From contig CATYZE010000006.1 of NCBI GenBank assembly GCA_958415525.1, positions 1 through 64,000 of the forward strand: 64,000 bases of DNA, given 5' to 3'. The translations under genes and the position numbers were made by a program. The notes under the pieces are model-generated. The model saw only the letters and a program-made list of their open reading frames with translations, did no database searches and had not been told where the DNA came from. Each line of letters starts with the position of its first letter. Positions within the stretch are counted from its first letter, which is position 1. Shown here in pieces: positions 41,320 through 50,128 of the stretch. This DNA comes from an uncultured Collinsella sp. Lineage in GTDB: Bacteria; Actinomycetota; Coriobacteriia; Coriobacteriales; Coriobacteriaceae.

Positions 41320-42210
41320 CTAGCGTCCGCGCTCCTCCATGATGATCTCGATCTCGTCGGCGTTGATGCCCACCATAGCCTCGCCCAGGTCCTCCGAAAG
41401 CTCGGCGATGAGCTTGGCGTCGGTGAAGTTTGCCACGGCCTTAACGATGGCGGCGGCGCGCTTGGCGGGGTCGCCGCTCTTAAAGATGCCCGAGCCGACA
41501 AAGACGCCCTCGGCGCCCAGCTGCATCATCAGCGCGGCATCGGCGGGGGTCGCGACTCCGCCGGCGGCAAAGTTTACGACGGGGAGCTTGCCCGTGGCAT
41601 GGACCACGCGCACCAGCTCGACCGGAACCTGCAGCTGCTTGGCTGCCTCAAAAAGCTCGTCGTCGCGCAGGGCAACAACGTTGCGGATCTGCTTTTGGAT
41701 CTTGCGCATATGGCGCACGGCCTGAACGACGTCGCCCGTGCCCGGCTCGCCCTTGGTACGAATCATCGTGGCGCCCTCAGCAACACGGCGCAACGCCTCG
41801 CCCAGATCGCGGGCGCCGCAGACAAACGGCACGTCAAACTGGGTCTTGTCGATGTGATAGACATCATCGGCGGGGGAGAGGACCTCGGATTCGTCGATGT
41901 AGTCGATTTCGATGGCCTGCAGGATCTGCGCCTCGACAATGTGGCCGATGCGGCACTTGGCCATAACGGGGATGGAGACAGCCTCCTGAATGCCCTTGAT
42001 CATCTTGGGGTCGCTCATGCGCGACACGCCGCCCGCGGCACGGATGTCTGCCGGAATGCGCTCGAGTGCCATGACGGCGCAGGCGCCCGCCTCCTCGGCG
42101 ATGCGTGCCTGCTCGGGCGTGGTGACGTCCATGATGACGCCGCCCTTGAGCATCTGCGCGAGCTCGCGGTTGAGTTTGACGCGATCGGCCTTGCTGGTCT
42201 GTTCTGCCAT
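41320..42210 (-). CDS. pdxS: pyridoxal 5'-phosphate synthase subunit PdxS
   Basis: 296 residues of the highly conserved PdxS barrel. GGVIMDVTTPEQA gives the first active-site Lys/Asp region, MALERIPADIRAAGGVSRMSDP and VMAKCRIGH carry the substrate loop and Lys, and FAAGGVATPADAAL is the phosphate site. It condenses ribose 5-phosphate, glyceraldehyde 3-phosphate and ammonia to PLP. The start ATG 42210 has AAGGGAG at 6 bases. It is divergent from pdxR, which shares a control region with it. Confidence 0.95.
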   Translation of the reverse strand: MAEQTSKADRVKLNRELAQMLKGGVIMDVTTPEQARIAEEAGACAVMALERIPADIRAAGGVSRMSDPKMIKGIQEAVSIPVMAKCRIGHIVEAQILQAIEIDYIDESEVLSPADDVYHIDKTQFDVPFVCGARDLGEALRRVAEGATMIRTKGEPGTGDVVQAVRHMRKIQKQIRNVVALRDDELFEAAKQLQVPVELVRVVHATGKLPVVNFAAGGVATPADAALMMQLGAEGVFVGSGIFKSGDPAKRAAAIVKAVANFTDAKLIAELSEDLGEAMVGINADEIEIIMEERGR

Positions 42211-42302
42211 GGTTGCTCCCTTGGTTGGCATGTGCATTGCTTAACGGAACATCCTATAGGGGAGCTGGGTATGGCGGAATACTCAGTTTTCGAGATAATA
42301 AC

Positions 42303-42344
42303 AAGGTCAGACTAATACCAGATTGAATGACACGATAAGGTCAG
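42303..42344. promoter_or_regulatory. direct-repeat PdxR-type operator
   Basis: AAGGTCAG occurs at 42303-42310 and again at 42337-42344, a 34-base spacing of about three helical turns, in the pdxS/pdxR intergenic region. MocR-type PdxR proteins bind such direct repeats. The second copy directly precedes the pdxR ribosome site, so binding could also repress pdxR itself. Confidence 0.7.
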
Positions 42345-42355
42345 GTGGCAAACTC

Positions 42356-43795
42356 ATGCTTGACTACAATTTGGAACAACGTGGCGGAGCATCGCTCTAT
42401 GAGTATGTTTACCAGCAAATTCGAGATGATATCGTTGCTGGTCGCATTGCGGCGGGGGAGCACCTGCCGTCTAAGCGCGCCTTTGCCAGTCATCTGGGAA
42501 TCAGTGTCATTACGATCGAAAATGCATATAGCCAGTTGCTCGCCGAGGGTTATATTTGCTCAAAGCCGCGTCGTGGCTACTACGCGTGCGAGCTTCCCGA
42601 AGCCCCGGTTCTGGCTTCGGCTGCGGAGGATACCGATCGAGATGCTGCTCCAGCGAGCTTTGGCGTTCATGGCTCCTATGGACAGCCTGAACAATTCGCC
42701 GCGCTTTCTCCTTCCGCCTTGGAAGCTGCACGCCTCTGGCAAAGTGCTCTGCGGGCGACGTTGGCGTCCGAAGATGAGCGCGAAATCTTCTCGCCCACAC
42801 CTGCGCAAGGCACCGCTCGGCTGCGGCATGCAATTGCGCATTATCTTCGCGGGACGAGGGGCATGAACATCAATCCCGATAACATCGTCATCGGTGCGGG
42901 CGCTCAGTTGCTCGATACCATGTTGGTTCAGCTGCTTGGCACGGACAAGACATACGCCGTCGAGGATCCGGGCTACTTGCGTCTGACGCGCATCTATCAG
43001 GCCATGGGCTGCAAAGTGCGGCATATTCCGCTGGATGGTGAGGGCGTTAACTTGGGCGAGCTGCTCGATGCCGGGGCGGATGTTCTTCACCTAATGCCGT
43101 CTCATCAATATCCGACTGGCCTGGTGACGAGCATCGCGCGTCGCTACGCACTGCTGAGCTGGGCTGCCGAGCGGCAGGGTCGATATCTCATTGAGGACGA
43201 TTTCGATTGCGAGTTTCGTCTGGCTGGCAAGCCGATCCCCGCGCTCGCATCGATCGATGCTGCCCAATCGGTCATCTATACCAACACGTTTTCGAAGAGC
43301 CTTTCATCGGCGTTGCGTTTGGCGTACATGGTGTTGCCCGATGAGCTGATGGAACGGTTTGGGCGCGACCTTGGTTTTTACGCTTCGTCGGTGAGCTCTG
43401 TTGACCAGGTCGCTTTAGCGCGCTTGCTGGAATCGGGTGATTACGAGCGGCATGTGAACCGCGTGCGCGTGCGTGCTCGCGAGGCACGTGATGGCCTGGC
43501 GTCGCTTGTACGGAAGGCGTTTCCAACAGGGGAGGTCTCAATCGAGCATGCAGATGCGGGCCTTTACTGCGTCGTGGCCGTGGAGCGTGACACGGGCGGA
43601 AGCTCTTTTATGCGGACCCTTACGCGCTTAAGCATCCCGTTCATCGATATCAGTGACTGTTATTGGTGTGCCGATGGCGCATCTGTCCCTGAAAACTCAA
43701 GTCAAATTCTTGTTCAGTATGACGATCTGAGTCCAAAAGTGCTAACAACCTTGGAATTGCAGCTAAAGGGGACACTCTGCAACCTAAGTGAGTAG
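42356..43795 (+). CDS. pdxR: MocR-type regulator PdxR
   Basis: 479 residues. A GntR-type winged helix is at about 5-75 (YVYQQIRDDIVAGRIAAGEHLPSKRAFASHLGISVITIENAY), followed by a fold-type I aminotransferase-like domain. The PLP Lys is in NTFSKSLSSALRLAYM and the Asp in IEDDFDCEF. It senses PLP and activates pdxST. ATG 42356 follows AGGTGG. The last two codons and the TAG stop lie inside a 119-bp repeat element (43786-43904), so the C-terminus (NLSE) is partly element-encoded. Family length is normal, so little or nothing was lost. Confidence 0.88.
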   Translation: MLDYNLEQRGGASLYEYVYQQIRDDIVAGRIAAGEHLPSKRAFASHLGISVITIENAYSQLLAEGYICSKPRRGYYACELPEAPVLASAAEDTDRDAAPASFGVHGSYGQPEQFAALSPSALEAARLWQSALRATLASEDEREIFSPTPAQGTARLRHAIAHYLRGTRGMNINPDNIVIGAGAQLLDTMLVQLLGTDKTYAVEDPGYLRLTRIYQAMGCKVRHIPLDGEGVNLGELLDAGADVLHLMPSHQYPTGLVTSIARRYALLSWAAERQGRYLIEDDFDCEFRLAGKPIPALASIDAAQSVIYTNTFSKSLSSALRLAYMVLPDELMERFGRDLGFYASSVSSVDQVALARLLESGDYERHVNRVRVRAREARDGLASLVRKAFPTGEVSIEHADAGLYCVVAVERDTGGSSFMRTLTRLSIPFIDISDCYWCADGASVPENSSQILVQYDDLSPKVLTTLELQLKGTLCNLSE

Positions 43796-43904
43796 ACTTG
43801 TGGCACTTTGGCGACCAGGCAGTTTTGTAACAAGCTATCTACCTGTGGTTTTGAGAAGCAGAATGACCGGTCTGTTCGGGGTGTTCCAAATAGTCTACTC
43901 ACTT
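43786..43904 (+). repeat. 119-bp terminal-inverted-repeat element, copy A
   Basis: It starts AAGTGAGTAGACT and ends with the exact complement AGTCTACTCACTT. Internally it has GCGACCAGGC, GTTTTG and CTACCTGTGGTTTT, shared with copies B and C. Its first bases provide the pdxR stop codon. It aligns without gaps to copy B. Confidence 0.88.
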
Positions 43905-44088
43905 GCCGCGCAAAGCTTCGGCGTGAGAAATAAAAGGAGTTTTCAACAGGGCTTCGTCCAGTTCTCGGTAAGCTTTTGGTCAGTTGGGGAGGGCTGTTGA
44001 AAACTTAGCAGTCCGTTCGACGCCATTTTTTGGTGCGTTCGCGCCAATGCGAGACCGATTGGGTTGAAATTCGTGTTTTCCTGTGCTT

Positions 44089-45216
44089 ATGAAGGATCTA
44101 CTTTGTGACATATCGGCTTTTAGGTACTGGCGTTTGCCCCCTCAGGTCCGCGCTTTGTGTCCGCCGCTTCCACGGCCGGAAGAAGACCGGCAGCGATATG
44201 ATCTTGCCCGTAACCCGACGGCTGCGGTTGCGCTCGGCTTTCCGTTGTATACATTGGTTCGGACGAGAAACAAGCGGACTTGTCCTGCCAGCATTAGGCA
44301 GCGTCTGTTCCTCGGTGAGCTTCCCAGGGAATCCGTGCTGGAAACGGAGCATGGATTTTTGATTACGTCTCCTCTACTGACGGCATTCATCATGTTGCGG
44401 CATCTGACGGATCTTCAGCTTCTTTTGGTATTGGCGGAGATGTGCGGCTTGTTTGCGGTGTGCGCTCTGCCGGCGGCGCTTGAGGCGGAGCTTACGCGCG
44501 CAATTGATTCGGGCGCGATTTCGACAACGTTTGGTTGGGTGCGCTGCCCGTCCGAGGACGGCACTGCCTCAAATTTATGGCGTCGAGACGCTTTGGTTTT
44601 GGGCAGAGACCTTGACCGTTTTTGTTCAGATGTTTGCGGGATGCGTTACGGCAATAGATTTATGGCGGTATCGCAACTCGTTCCATTGGGTGCCGCGTCG
44701 CCTTTTGAGGTCGAGGCGTATTTGTTGCTTGGACTGCCGCGAGCCCTGGGAGGCGAAGGGTTCTGCGGCATAGAGCTCAATGTCGAAGTGACGCTAAGCA
44801 CAAGTGCTCGAGCGATTGTGGGAAAGTCCCGTGTATATATCGACCTACTTCTGTCTTCGCCGGACGGCAGGCGACAGGTGGCCATTGAATGTCAGGGGAA
44901 GGCCTCGCACGGACGCGCAGGGGATGGCTTGCGTGACGCTGACCGCATGACAGCCCTTCAGGCCATGGGCTACGATGTACTTCTCCTGACACACAGACAG
45001 ATATCCGATGAGGGTAGATTCCGAGCGATCGTTAAGGCCGTATGCAGGATGCTCGATGCTGAATATCGTGATAAAAACTCAGATGAGCAAAGGGCTGAGA
45101 CATTACTTCGGTCTGAACTATTCGTTGACTGGACAAAATTGGGAGTAATTGACGGAAAGATGCCCGTTAGACGCAAAACAGCTCGATCGTGGACGGCTGC
45201 GGTTCTAAGTGAGTAG
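44089..45216 (+). CDS. PD-(D/E)XK/DUF559-like nuclease-fold protein
   Basis: 375 residues. The C-terminal ~170 residues fit a restriction-endonuclease (Vsr/DUF559-like) fold: an acidic helix (FEVEAYLLL), VYIDLLL with the active-site Asp, AIECQGK giving the E-x-K, then a helix (ADRMTALQAMGYDVLLLTHRQI) typical of Vsr/DUF559. The N-terminal ~200 residues are unassigned. No clear ribosome site; GTG 44083 is an alternative start. It lies exactly between copies A and B of the 119-bp element, and its stop codon (VLSE-TAG) is inside copy B. It could be a defence, repair or element-mobilising nuclease; activity is unproved. Confidence 0.65.
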   Translation: MKDLLCDISAFRYWRLPPQVRALCPPLPRPEEDRQRYDLARNPTAAVALGFPLYTLVRTRNKRTCPASIRQRLFLGELPRESVLETEHGFLITSPLLTAFIMLRHLTDLQLLLVLAEMCGLFAVCALPAALEAELTRAIDSGAISTTFGWVRCPSEDGTASNLWRRDALVLGRDLDRFCSDVCGMRYGNRFMAVSQLVPLGAASPFEVEAYLLLGLPRALGGEGFCGIELNVEVTLSTSARAIVGKSRVYIDLLLSSPDGRRQVAIECQGKASHGRAGDGLRDADRMTALQAMGYDVLLLTHRQISDEGRFRAIVKAVCRMLDAEYRDKNSDEQRAETLLRSELFVDWTKLGVIDGKMPVRRKTARSWTAAVLSE

Positions 45217-45325
45217 ACTTTTGGCACTTTGGCGACCAGGCCGTTTTGCAACAAGTCATTTACCTGCGGCTTTATAAAGCAATATGGATGGTGTGCTCGG
45301 CAAGTTCCAAAAAGTCTACTCACTT
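45207..45325 (+). repeat. 119-bp terminal-inverted-repeat element, copy B
   Basis: Same ends as copy A (AAGTGAGTAGACT...AGTCTACTCACTT) and the same orientation. It is flanked by T and A, giving TAAGTG...CACTTA. About four fifths of positions match copy A without gaps. It supplies the stop codon of the nuclease-like gene. Confidence 0.88.
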
Positions 45326-45391
45326 AGTTTTTGACGAGATACCAATGCCTAAGGCGGTCCTAATTCAGGGCGTTAACGAGTCCTCGAGACA

Positions 45392-45422
45392 CAAAAAGGC
45401 CCGAACCGTGTGGTCCGGGCCT
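45392..45422 (-). terminator. terminator of the rubrerythrin gene
   Basis: On the minus strand AGGCCCGGACC pairs with GGTTCGGGCCT and is followed by TTTTTGT. Classic intrinsic terminator. Confidence 0.88.
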
Positions 45423-45456
45423 CATTGAGCTAGAGGTTATGTCTCAGGCAGCTATC

Positions 45457-46017
45457 TTAGCCGAAGTAGCGCTTGAGCAGGCCGGCGAAAGCCTTGCCGT
45501 GGCGAGCCTCGTCGCGAGCCATCTCGTGCACGGTGTCGTGGATGGCATCGAGGCCAGCGGCCTTGGCGCGCTTGGCGAGGTCGGTCTTGCCGGCGGTTGC
45601 GCCGTTCTCGGCCTCAACGCGCATCTCGAGGTTCTTCTTGGTGGAGTCGGTCACGACCTCGCCCAGGAGCTCAGCGAACTTGGCGGCGTGCTCGGCCTCC
45701 TCGTAGGCAGCCTTCTCCCAGTACAGGCCGATCTCGGGATAGCCCTCGCGATGAGCGACGCGAGCCATGGCCAGGTACATACCGACCTCGGAGCACTCGC
45801 CCTCAAAGTTGGCGCGCAGGTCGGCAACGATGTCCTCGGAGACGCCCTCCATCTTGGCGACGCCCACGACGTGCTCGGCAGCCCACTCGAGCTGGCCCTC
45901 CTCCTGCTTCAGGAAACGAGAACCGGGGACGCCGCACTGGGGGCACTTGAAGTCCTCGGGCAGCTGGTCGCCGTCGAACTCTTCCACATAACCGCAAACG
46001 GGGCAAACAAACTTCAT
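45457..46017 (-). CDS. rubrerythrin with N-terminal rubredoxin domain (reverse rubrerythrin)
   Basis: 186 residues. A rubredoxin-like Fe(Cys)4 site at the N-terminus (CPVCGY and CPQCG) precedes a ferritin-like diiron domain with EGECSEVGMYL, EEAEHAAKF, EMRVEAENGA and EMARDEARHG supplying the Glu/His ligands. This is the reverse domain order to classical rubrerythrin, common in anaerobes, where it reduces hydrogen peroxide. ATG 46017 has an AAAGGAT site. It is a single-gene unit and suits an obligate anaerobe's oxidative stress defence. Confidence 0.92.
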   Translation of the reverse strand: MKFVCPVCGYVEEFDGDQLPEDFKCPQCGVPGSRFLKQEEGQLEWAAEHVVGVAKMEGVSEDIVADLRANFEGECSEVGMYLAMARVAHREGYPEIGLYWEKAAYEEAEHAAKFAELLGEVVTDSTKKNLEMRVEAENGATAGKTDLAKRAKAAGLDAIHDTVHEMARDEARHGKAFAGLLKRYFG

Positions 46018-46174
46018 GATTCGATCCTTTCGATCGATGGCGATGGGGCGCTTGTCCGGTCCCGTAAGGGCCCTCTCCGGACGTGCGTCTTGACGAGTTC
46101 TATTATCCATAAATGCGACTGAATGTGAAGCCTATTAGGAATGATTTTTAATAAAACAATTTTGACGCTGCCGT

Positions 46175-47068
46175 CTAACAGCGTCCACATAGTCCGCAGC
46201 GGACGCAGCCGTTGCAGATGAACTTGCTTCCGCAGGTTTCACACCACTCAAAATACGGTGGATTCCAAAGCTCCGAGCTGGGGATTTCCAGGCCGAGCGG
46301 GTCCCTTAGGTCCCATTCGATTTGGCGGCCGCGGCGCTGGAGGCCTGATTTCCATGCCTGCTCGCTTTGCAGATTTTTGCCACGAAGGTGATATGTTCGC
46401 CCGTCCTTAACGAAGGTGCTTCCGGTTTCGATGAAAGCGAACGTCGCATTTGCCGCTACGCATTCGGCATACAGCTGGCGCACCCATTCGTAATGGCAGG
46501 GACGCGCTCCCGCGTAGTTTTCTCCGCCTGCGATGACCTGCTCGATTCCATCGGGTTTTCCAAGGCTACCGGGGGCGGCTTTCTCGACCGATACGCTTCC
46601 GATGAACGGCGCACACATGATGCCGCGGTGTGCGGCCGGCGTGGCGAGCAGGAGGGGAATCCGCTCATTTGCCCTGCGCTGGTTTTCGCAGGTTACGTTG
46701 AGCATGACGTTTTGCCAGCCATCGCCCCAGCCGCTGGGCAGACAGTCGCAAAAGCGCTCGGGACGTTTGGTCAGAATGAAGAACTTTACGTCGGGTCTCT
46801 GGCGGATGATATCCCATACCTCTGGTCGCCAGGGATCGGCTTCGGGCAACAGGAAATCGCTTGTCATGCAGATGCGGATAAGCTCGCCGGCGCGAACTTT
46901 GTAGCTGCCGTCTCGTCGGCGTTGGAGGGGATAGGTGAAGCCCGACTTGCTTTTTCTAATCACGGAGGGGTCGATACCGCGTTGTCCGTCCATGTAATAC
47001 ATGTAGCAGTTGTCGCATCCCTCGCTGACGCGCGTGCAGCCATGCCAGGGGTTCCAGATGTCATGCAT
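46175..47068 (-). CDS. DUF5131 (phage Gp37/Gp68-like) protein with Cys-rich tail
   Basis: 297 residues. The start MHDIWNPWHGCTRVSEGC..C gives Cys11, 18 and 21 (C-x6-C-x2-C), the hallmark of DUF5131, which is related to radical SAM proteins. Other family segments are ICMTSDFLLPEADPWR, FFILTKRPERF, NVTCENQRRANERIP and VIAGGENYAGARPC. A second Cys-rich tail (CETCGSKFICNGCVRCGLCGRC in part, residues ~275-297) looks like an extra metal site and is unusual for the family. AAAGGAGGCG precedes the ATG. Family members are often phage-borne; here it stands alone with no phage genes. Its reaction is unknown. Confidence 0.8.
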   Translation of the reverse strand: MHDIWNPWHGCTRVSEGCDNCYMYYMDGQRGIDPSVIRKSKSGFTYPLQRRRDGSYKVRAGELIRICMTSDFLLPEADPWRPEVWDIIRQRPDVKFFILTKRPERFCDCLPSGWGDGWQNVMLNVTCENQRRANERIPLLLATPAAHRGIMCAPFIGSVSVEKAAPGSLGKPDGIEQVIAGGENYAGARPCHYEWVRQLYAECVAANATFAFIETGSTFVKDGRTYHLRGKNLQSEQAWKSGLQRRGRQIEWDLRDPLGLEIPSSELWNPPYFEWCETCGSKFICNGCVRCGLCGRC

Positions 47069-47256
47069 CTTTGCGCCTCCTTTGCGGCGGACGTGAATCC
47101 AATGGACTCTGAAAGACTAACACCGGATGACGCCGGGAAGCTCCGAACAATATGAAGATGTTGATTGATTAACGATTACCGTGCTGCCTGCGTCCCACGA
47201 TGAGTACAATCGGTCGAGCAAATGTTGACCAATCAACAAATGAAGGAGCTTCCTTT

Positions 47257-48477
47257 ATGCATCTAGCCCGCCGCGCCTGGTGTCGAACGTATCAAACGGT
47301 TTTTCGCATCGCATTGCCGGTGCTGCCCTATACCGAGCCACGCATTCTGGAGCACGCCGAGGATGTGCCCGCAGTGCTTCAAAAGCGTTCAATACAGCAT
47401 GTTCTTATCGTGACGGATCCCGGCATTGCCCGTCTGGGTCTCACGGCACCGCTCGAGACGGCGCTCGCGTCCAAGGGAATTAGCGCTGCGATCTATGCCA
47501 AAACATCAGCGAACCCCACGGTCTCAAATGTGGAGGAAGCGGCGTCTCTGTATCGAGCGCGCGCCTGCCAGGCCATTATCGGCTTTGGCGGCGGTTCGGC
47601 CATGGATTGCGCCAAGGGCGTGGGTGCGCGCATCGCGCAACCCAACAAACCCATCAACAAGATGCGCGGCCTGCTGCGTGTCCATCGTCGCCTGCCGCTG
47701 CTCATCGCCGTTCCCACCACGGCGGGCACGGGAAGCGAGGTCACGCTTGCAGCGGTAATTACCGACGACGAGACGCACTACAAGTACCCCATCAACGACT
47801 TTGTGCTGATCCCGCGCTATGCGGTGCACGACCCCGAGTTTACGCGCGGCCTGCCCGCCTCCATTACGGGGCAAACGGGCATGGACGCCCTGACGCATGC
47901 CGTCGAGGCCTTTATCGGGCGCAGCACCACGCCCTATACGCGCAAGATGGCGCGCCAGGCGGTGCAGCTCATCCACGACAATTTGCTCGAGGCCTATGAA
48001 CACGGGGAGAACATGCGTGCGCGCCGCAATATGCTTTCGGCGGCGTATAAAGCGGGTGTTGCCTTTACGCGCTCCTATGTTGGATACGTCCATGCCATCG
48101 CGCACAGCCTGGGCGGGCGTTACGGGATTCCCCACGGCTTGGCCAACGCCATCATCTTGCCGCACATGCTTCGTGCCTATGGCGAAGCCGCTGCTCCTAA
48201 ACTCGCCGATCTCGCCCGCATGGCCGGTATCGCGCCGGCTAACGCGCAGGACAGCCTGGCGGCCGAGGCCTTTATCGATTGGGTCGACCGCATGAACGAG
48301 GCCCTGGGAATCCCCAAATATGTCTCGGGTATTCGCCGCTCCGACATTCCTGAGATGGCGACGCATGCCGATGCCGAGGCCAATCCCCTGTACCCCGTTC
48401 CGCTTTTAATGGACCGCCTGGAGCTCGAGCATATGTACGAAGTTGTTGCAGGTGGTATGTTTGAGGGCGAGAACTAG
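47257..48477 (+). CDS. iron-containing alcohol dehydrogenase
   Basis: 406 residues of group III alcohol dehydrogenases. GFGGGSAMDCAK is the NAD(P)-binding glycine motif, PTTAGTGSE follows, and the metal ligands are the Asp and His in GMDALTHAVE, HAIAHSLGG and PHGLANAI. The N-terminus is about 20-40 residues longer than typical, with a basic segment (MHLARRAWCRTYQTVF). AAGGAG stands 8 bases before ATG 47257. It starts a two-gene unit with an aldehyde dehydrogenase 8 bases later. Likely it interconverts alcohol and aldehyde in fermentation; the substrate is unknown. GTTGACCAATCAAC at 47224-47237 may be an operator. Confidence 0.9.
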   Translation: MHLARRAWCRTYQTVFRIALPVLPYTEPRILEHAEDVPAVLQKRSIQHVLIVTDPGIARLGLTAPLETALASKGISAAIYAKTSANPTVSNVEEAASLYRARACQAIIGFGGGSAMDCAKGVGARIAQPNKPINKMRGLLRVHRRLPLLIAVPTTAGTGSEVTLAAVITDDETHYKYPINDFVLIPRYAVHDPEFTRGLPASITGQTGMDALTHAVEAFIGRSTTPYTRKMARQAVQLIHDNLLEAYEHGENMRARRNMLSAAYKAGVAFTRSYVGYVHAIAHSLGGRYGIPHGLANAIILPHMLRAYGEAAAPKLADLARMAGIAPANAQDSLAAEAFIDWVDRMNEALGIPKYVSGIRRSDIPEMATHADAEANPLYPVPLLMDRLELEHMYEVVAGGMFEGEN

Positions 48478-48485
48478 GAGGGTCC

Positions 48486-49865
48486 ATGAACACCGAGGAA
48501 ATTGCGCGCATCGTCGGCGATCAACGCGCCTACTTTAAGACGCATGCCACGTTTGATGTCGATGCTCGACGTCGTGCGCTCGTGAGTTTACGCGATGCGG
48601 TACGGGCCCACGAGGCCGATATTGCCCATGCGCTCAAGACCGATCTGGGAAAGTCGCATGACGAGGCGTATATGTGCGAGATCGGCACCTCGCTTTCCGA
48701 GATTCGTCATCAGATCGCTCATGTGGCGCGATGGAGTCGTCCGCGCCTGCGTCCGTGTGACCTCGCCAACGCCGTGAGTGTGTGCAAGACGCAGTCCGTG
48801 CCCTATGGCGTCACACTCATCATGGCTCCGTGGAACTACCCGTTTTTGCTGACGCTCGAGCCACTCGCCGGCGCCCTCGCCGCGGGCAATACCGTGGTCA
48901 TCAAGCCGAGCGCCTATGCTCCGGCATCGAGCGCGGTGCTCAAGCAAATCTGTGAAGAGGCATTTGATCCGCGCTTGGTGACGGTCGTCGAAGGCGGGCG
49001 TGCCGAAAACGAAGCGTTGCTCGATGAGTGCTGGGACAAGATCTTCTTTACCGGTAGCGTTCCGGTCGGCAAGCTCGTCATGGAGCGTGCAAGTAAAAAC
49101 CTCACGCCCGTGACGCTTGAGCTGGGCGGAAAGAGTCCCTGCATCGTGGATGCGACGGCTAACTTGAAGGTCGCGGCACGCCGTATCGCCTTTGGTAAAT
49201 GGCTCAACATGGGGCAGACCTGCGTGGCGCCCGACTACCTGCTGGTCGACACGCGCGTGCACGACGAGCTGCTGGGTCTCATCAAGGAAGAGACCCGCCG
49301 TATGTTTGGCGAGCATCCGCTCGATAACGAAGATTACGGGCATATCGTCAACGCCAAGCATTTTGCGCGCGTGCGCGGGCTGATCGATCCCGATAAGGTC
49401 GTGCTTGGAGGTACCGCGCGCGAGACTTCGCTCAAGATCGAGCCGACGATTTTGGACGGCGTGTCCCCCGATGACGCCGTGATGCAGGAGGAGATTTTCG
49501 GCCCCATCTTGCCGGTGCTGACGTTTGAGAGCCTAGACGAGGCCGAGACGTTTATTACGGATCGTCCGACGCCGCTGGCCCTGTATATCTTTAGCCAGGA
49601 CCGTGAGGTTCAGCAGCGCTTTGTGCGTTACGTGCCCTTTGGTGGCGGCTGTGTTAATGACACCATTATGCATTTGGCCACGAGCCATATGGGCTTTGGC
49701 GGCATGGGGGCGAGCGGTATGGGACAGTACCATGGACGCGAGAGCTTCGATACGTTTAGCCACAAGAAGAGCATCGTGAACAAGGCAACGTGGCTGGACG
49801 TGCCGTTCCGCTATGCCCCTTACGCAAACTGGAAGCACAAGTTCGTGCGCATGTTTGTGCATTAG
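48486..49865 (+). CDS. aldehyde dehydrogenase (class 3-like)
   Basis: 459 residues. APWNYPF (NAD-binding Asn and Trp region), FFTGSVPVGK, the catalytic Glu in LELGGKSPCIVDATA and the catalytic Cys in GQTCVAPDY (near 245) are intact, as is EEIFGPILPV. The C-terminus ends in a basic tail like class 3 (FALDH, AlkH-type) enzymes acting on fatty or aromatic aldehydes. With the preceding alcohol dehydrogenase it would convert an alcohol to its acid, or the reverse. It is probably cytoplasmic or membrane-associated. A terminator-like hairpin lies 24 bases after the stop. Confidence 0.9.
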   Translation: MNTEEIARIVGDQRAYFKTHATFDVDARRRALVSLRDAVRAHEADIAHALKTDLGKSHDEAYMCEIGTSLSEIRHQIAHVARWSRPRLRPCDLANAVSVCKTQSVPYGVTLIMAPWNYPFLLTLEPLAGALAAGNTVVIKPSAYAPASSAVLKQICEEAFDPRLVTVVEGGRAENEALLDECWDKIFFTGSVPVGKLVMERASKNLTPVTLELGGKSPCIVDATANLKVAARRIAFGKWLNMGQTCVAPDYLLVDTRVHDELLGLIKEETRRMFGEHPLDNEDYGHIVNAKHFARVRGLIDPDKVVLGGTARETSLKIEPTILDGVSPDDAVMQEEIFGPILPVLTFESLDEAETFITDRPTPLALYIFSQDREVQQRFVRYVPFGGGCVNDTIMHLATSHMGFGGMGASGMGQYHGRESFDTFSHKKSIVNKATWLDVPFRYAPYANWKHKFVRMFVH

Positions 49866-49888
49866 AATCAGATGACATAGGGTAAACA

Positions 49889-49924
49889 AAGTGGCCGCCC
49901 CCGCGTAAGCGAAGACGGCCACTT
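49889..49924 (+). terminator. terminator after the ADH/ALDH pair
   Basis: AAGTGGCCG and CGGCCACTT form a 9-bp stem around an 18-base loop. A short T-containing tail follows. Confidence 0.7.
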
Positions 49925-50128
49925 CTCACGATGAAAACGTGTATCGGAGTTGGCAAGACCCGCTGCCACGGGTGCCATCCGTGTTCCTATCTTATCTGCA
50001 AGCGTTCCGTCGCACAAGCGTTGCGGCAAACGATTGAAAGACGCAGACAGGATGAATTTGTGTCCGCACGGGCCCGTAGACTTCTCAACTATGTTGTGGA
50101 TGCTCGCTAATCGGTAAGAGAGGCAGTC

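Noticed and set aside
49926..50128. Possible small RNA between the ALDH and the small acidic gene
   Set aside because: No stable extended hairpin with terminator and no match to SRP RNA, 6S or tmRNA patterns that I can see.
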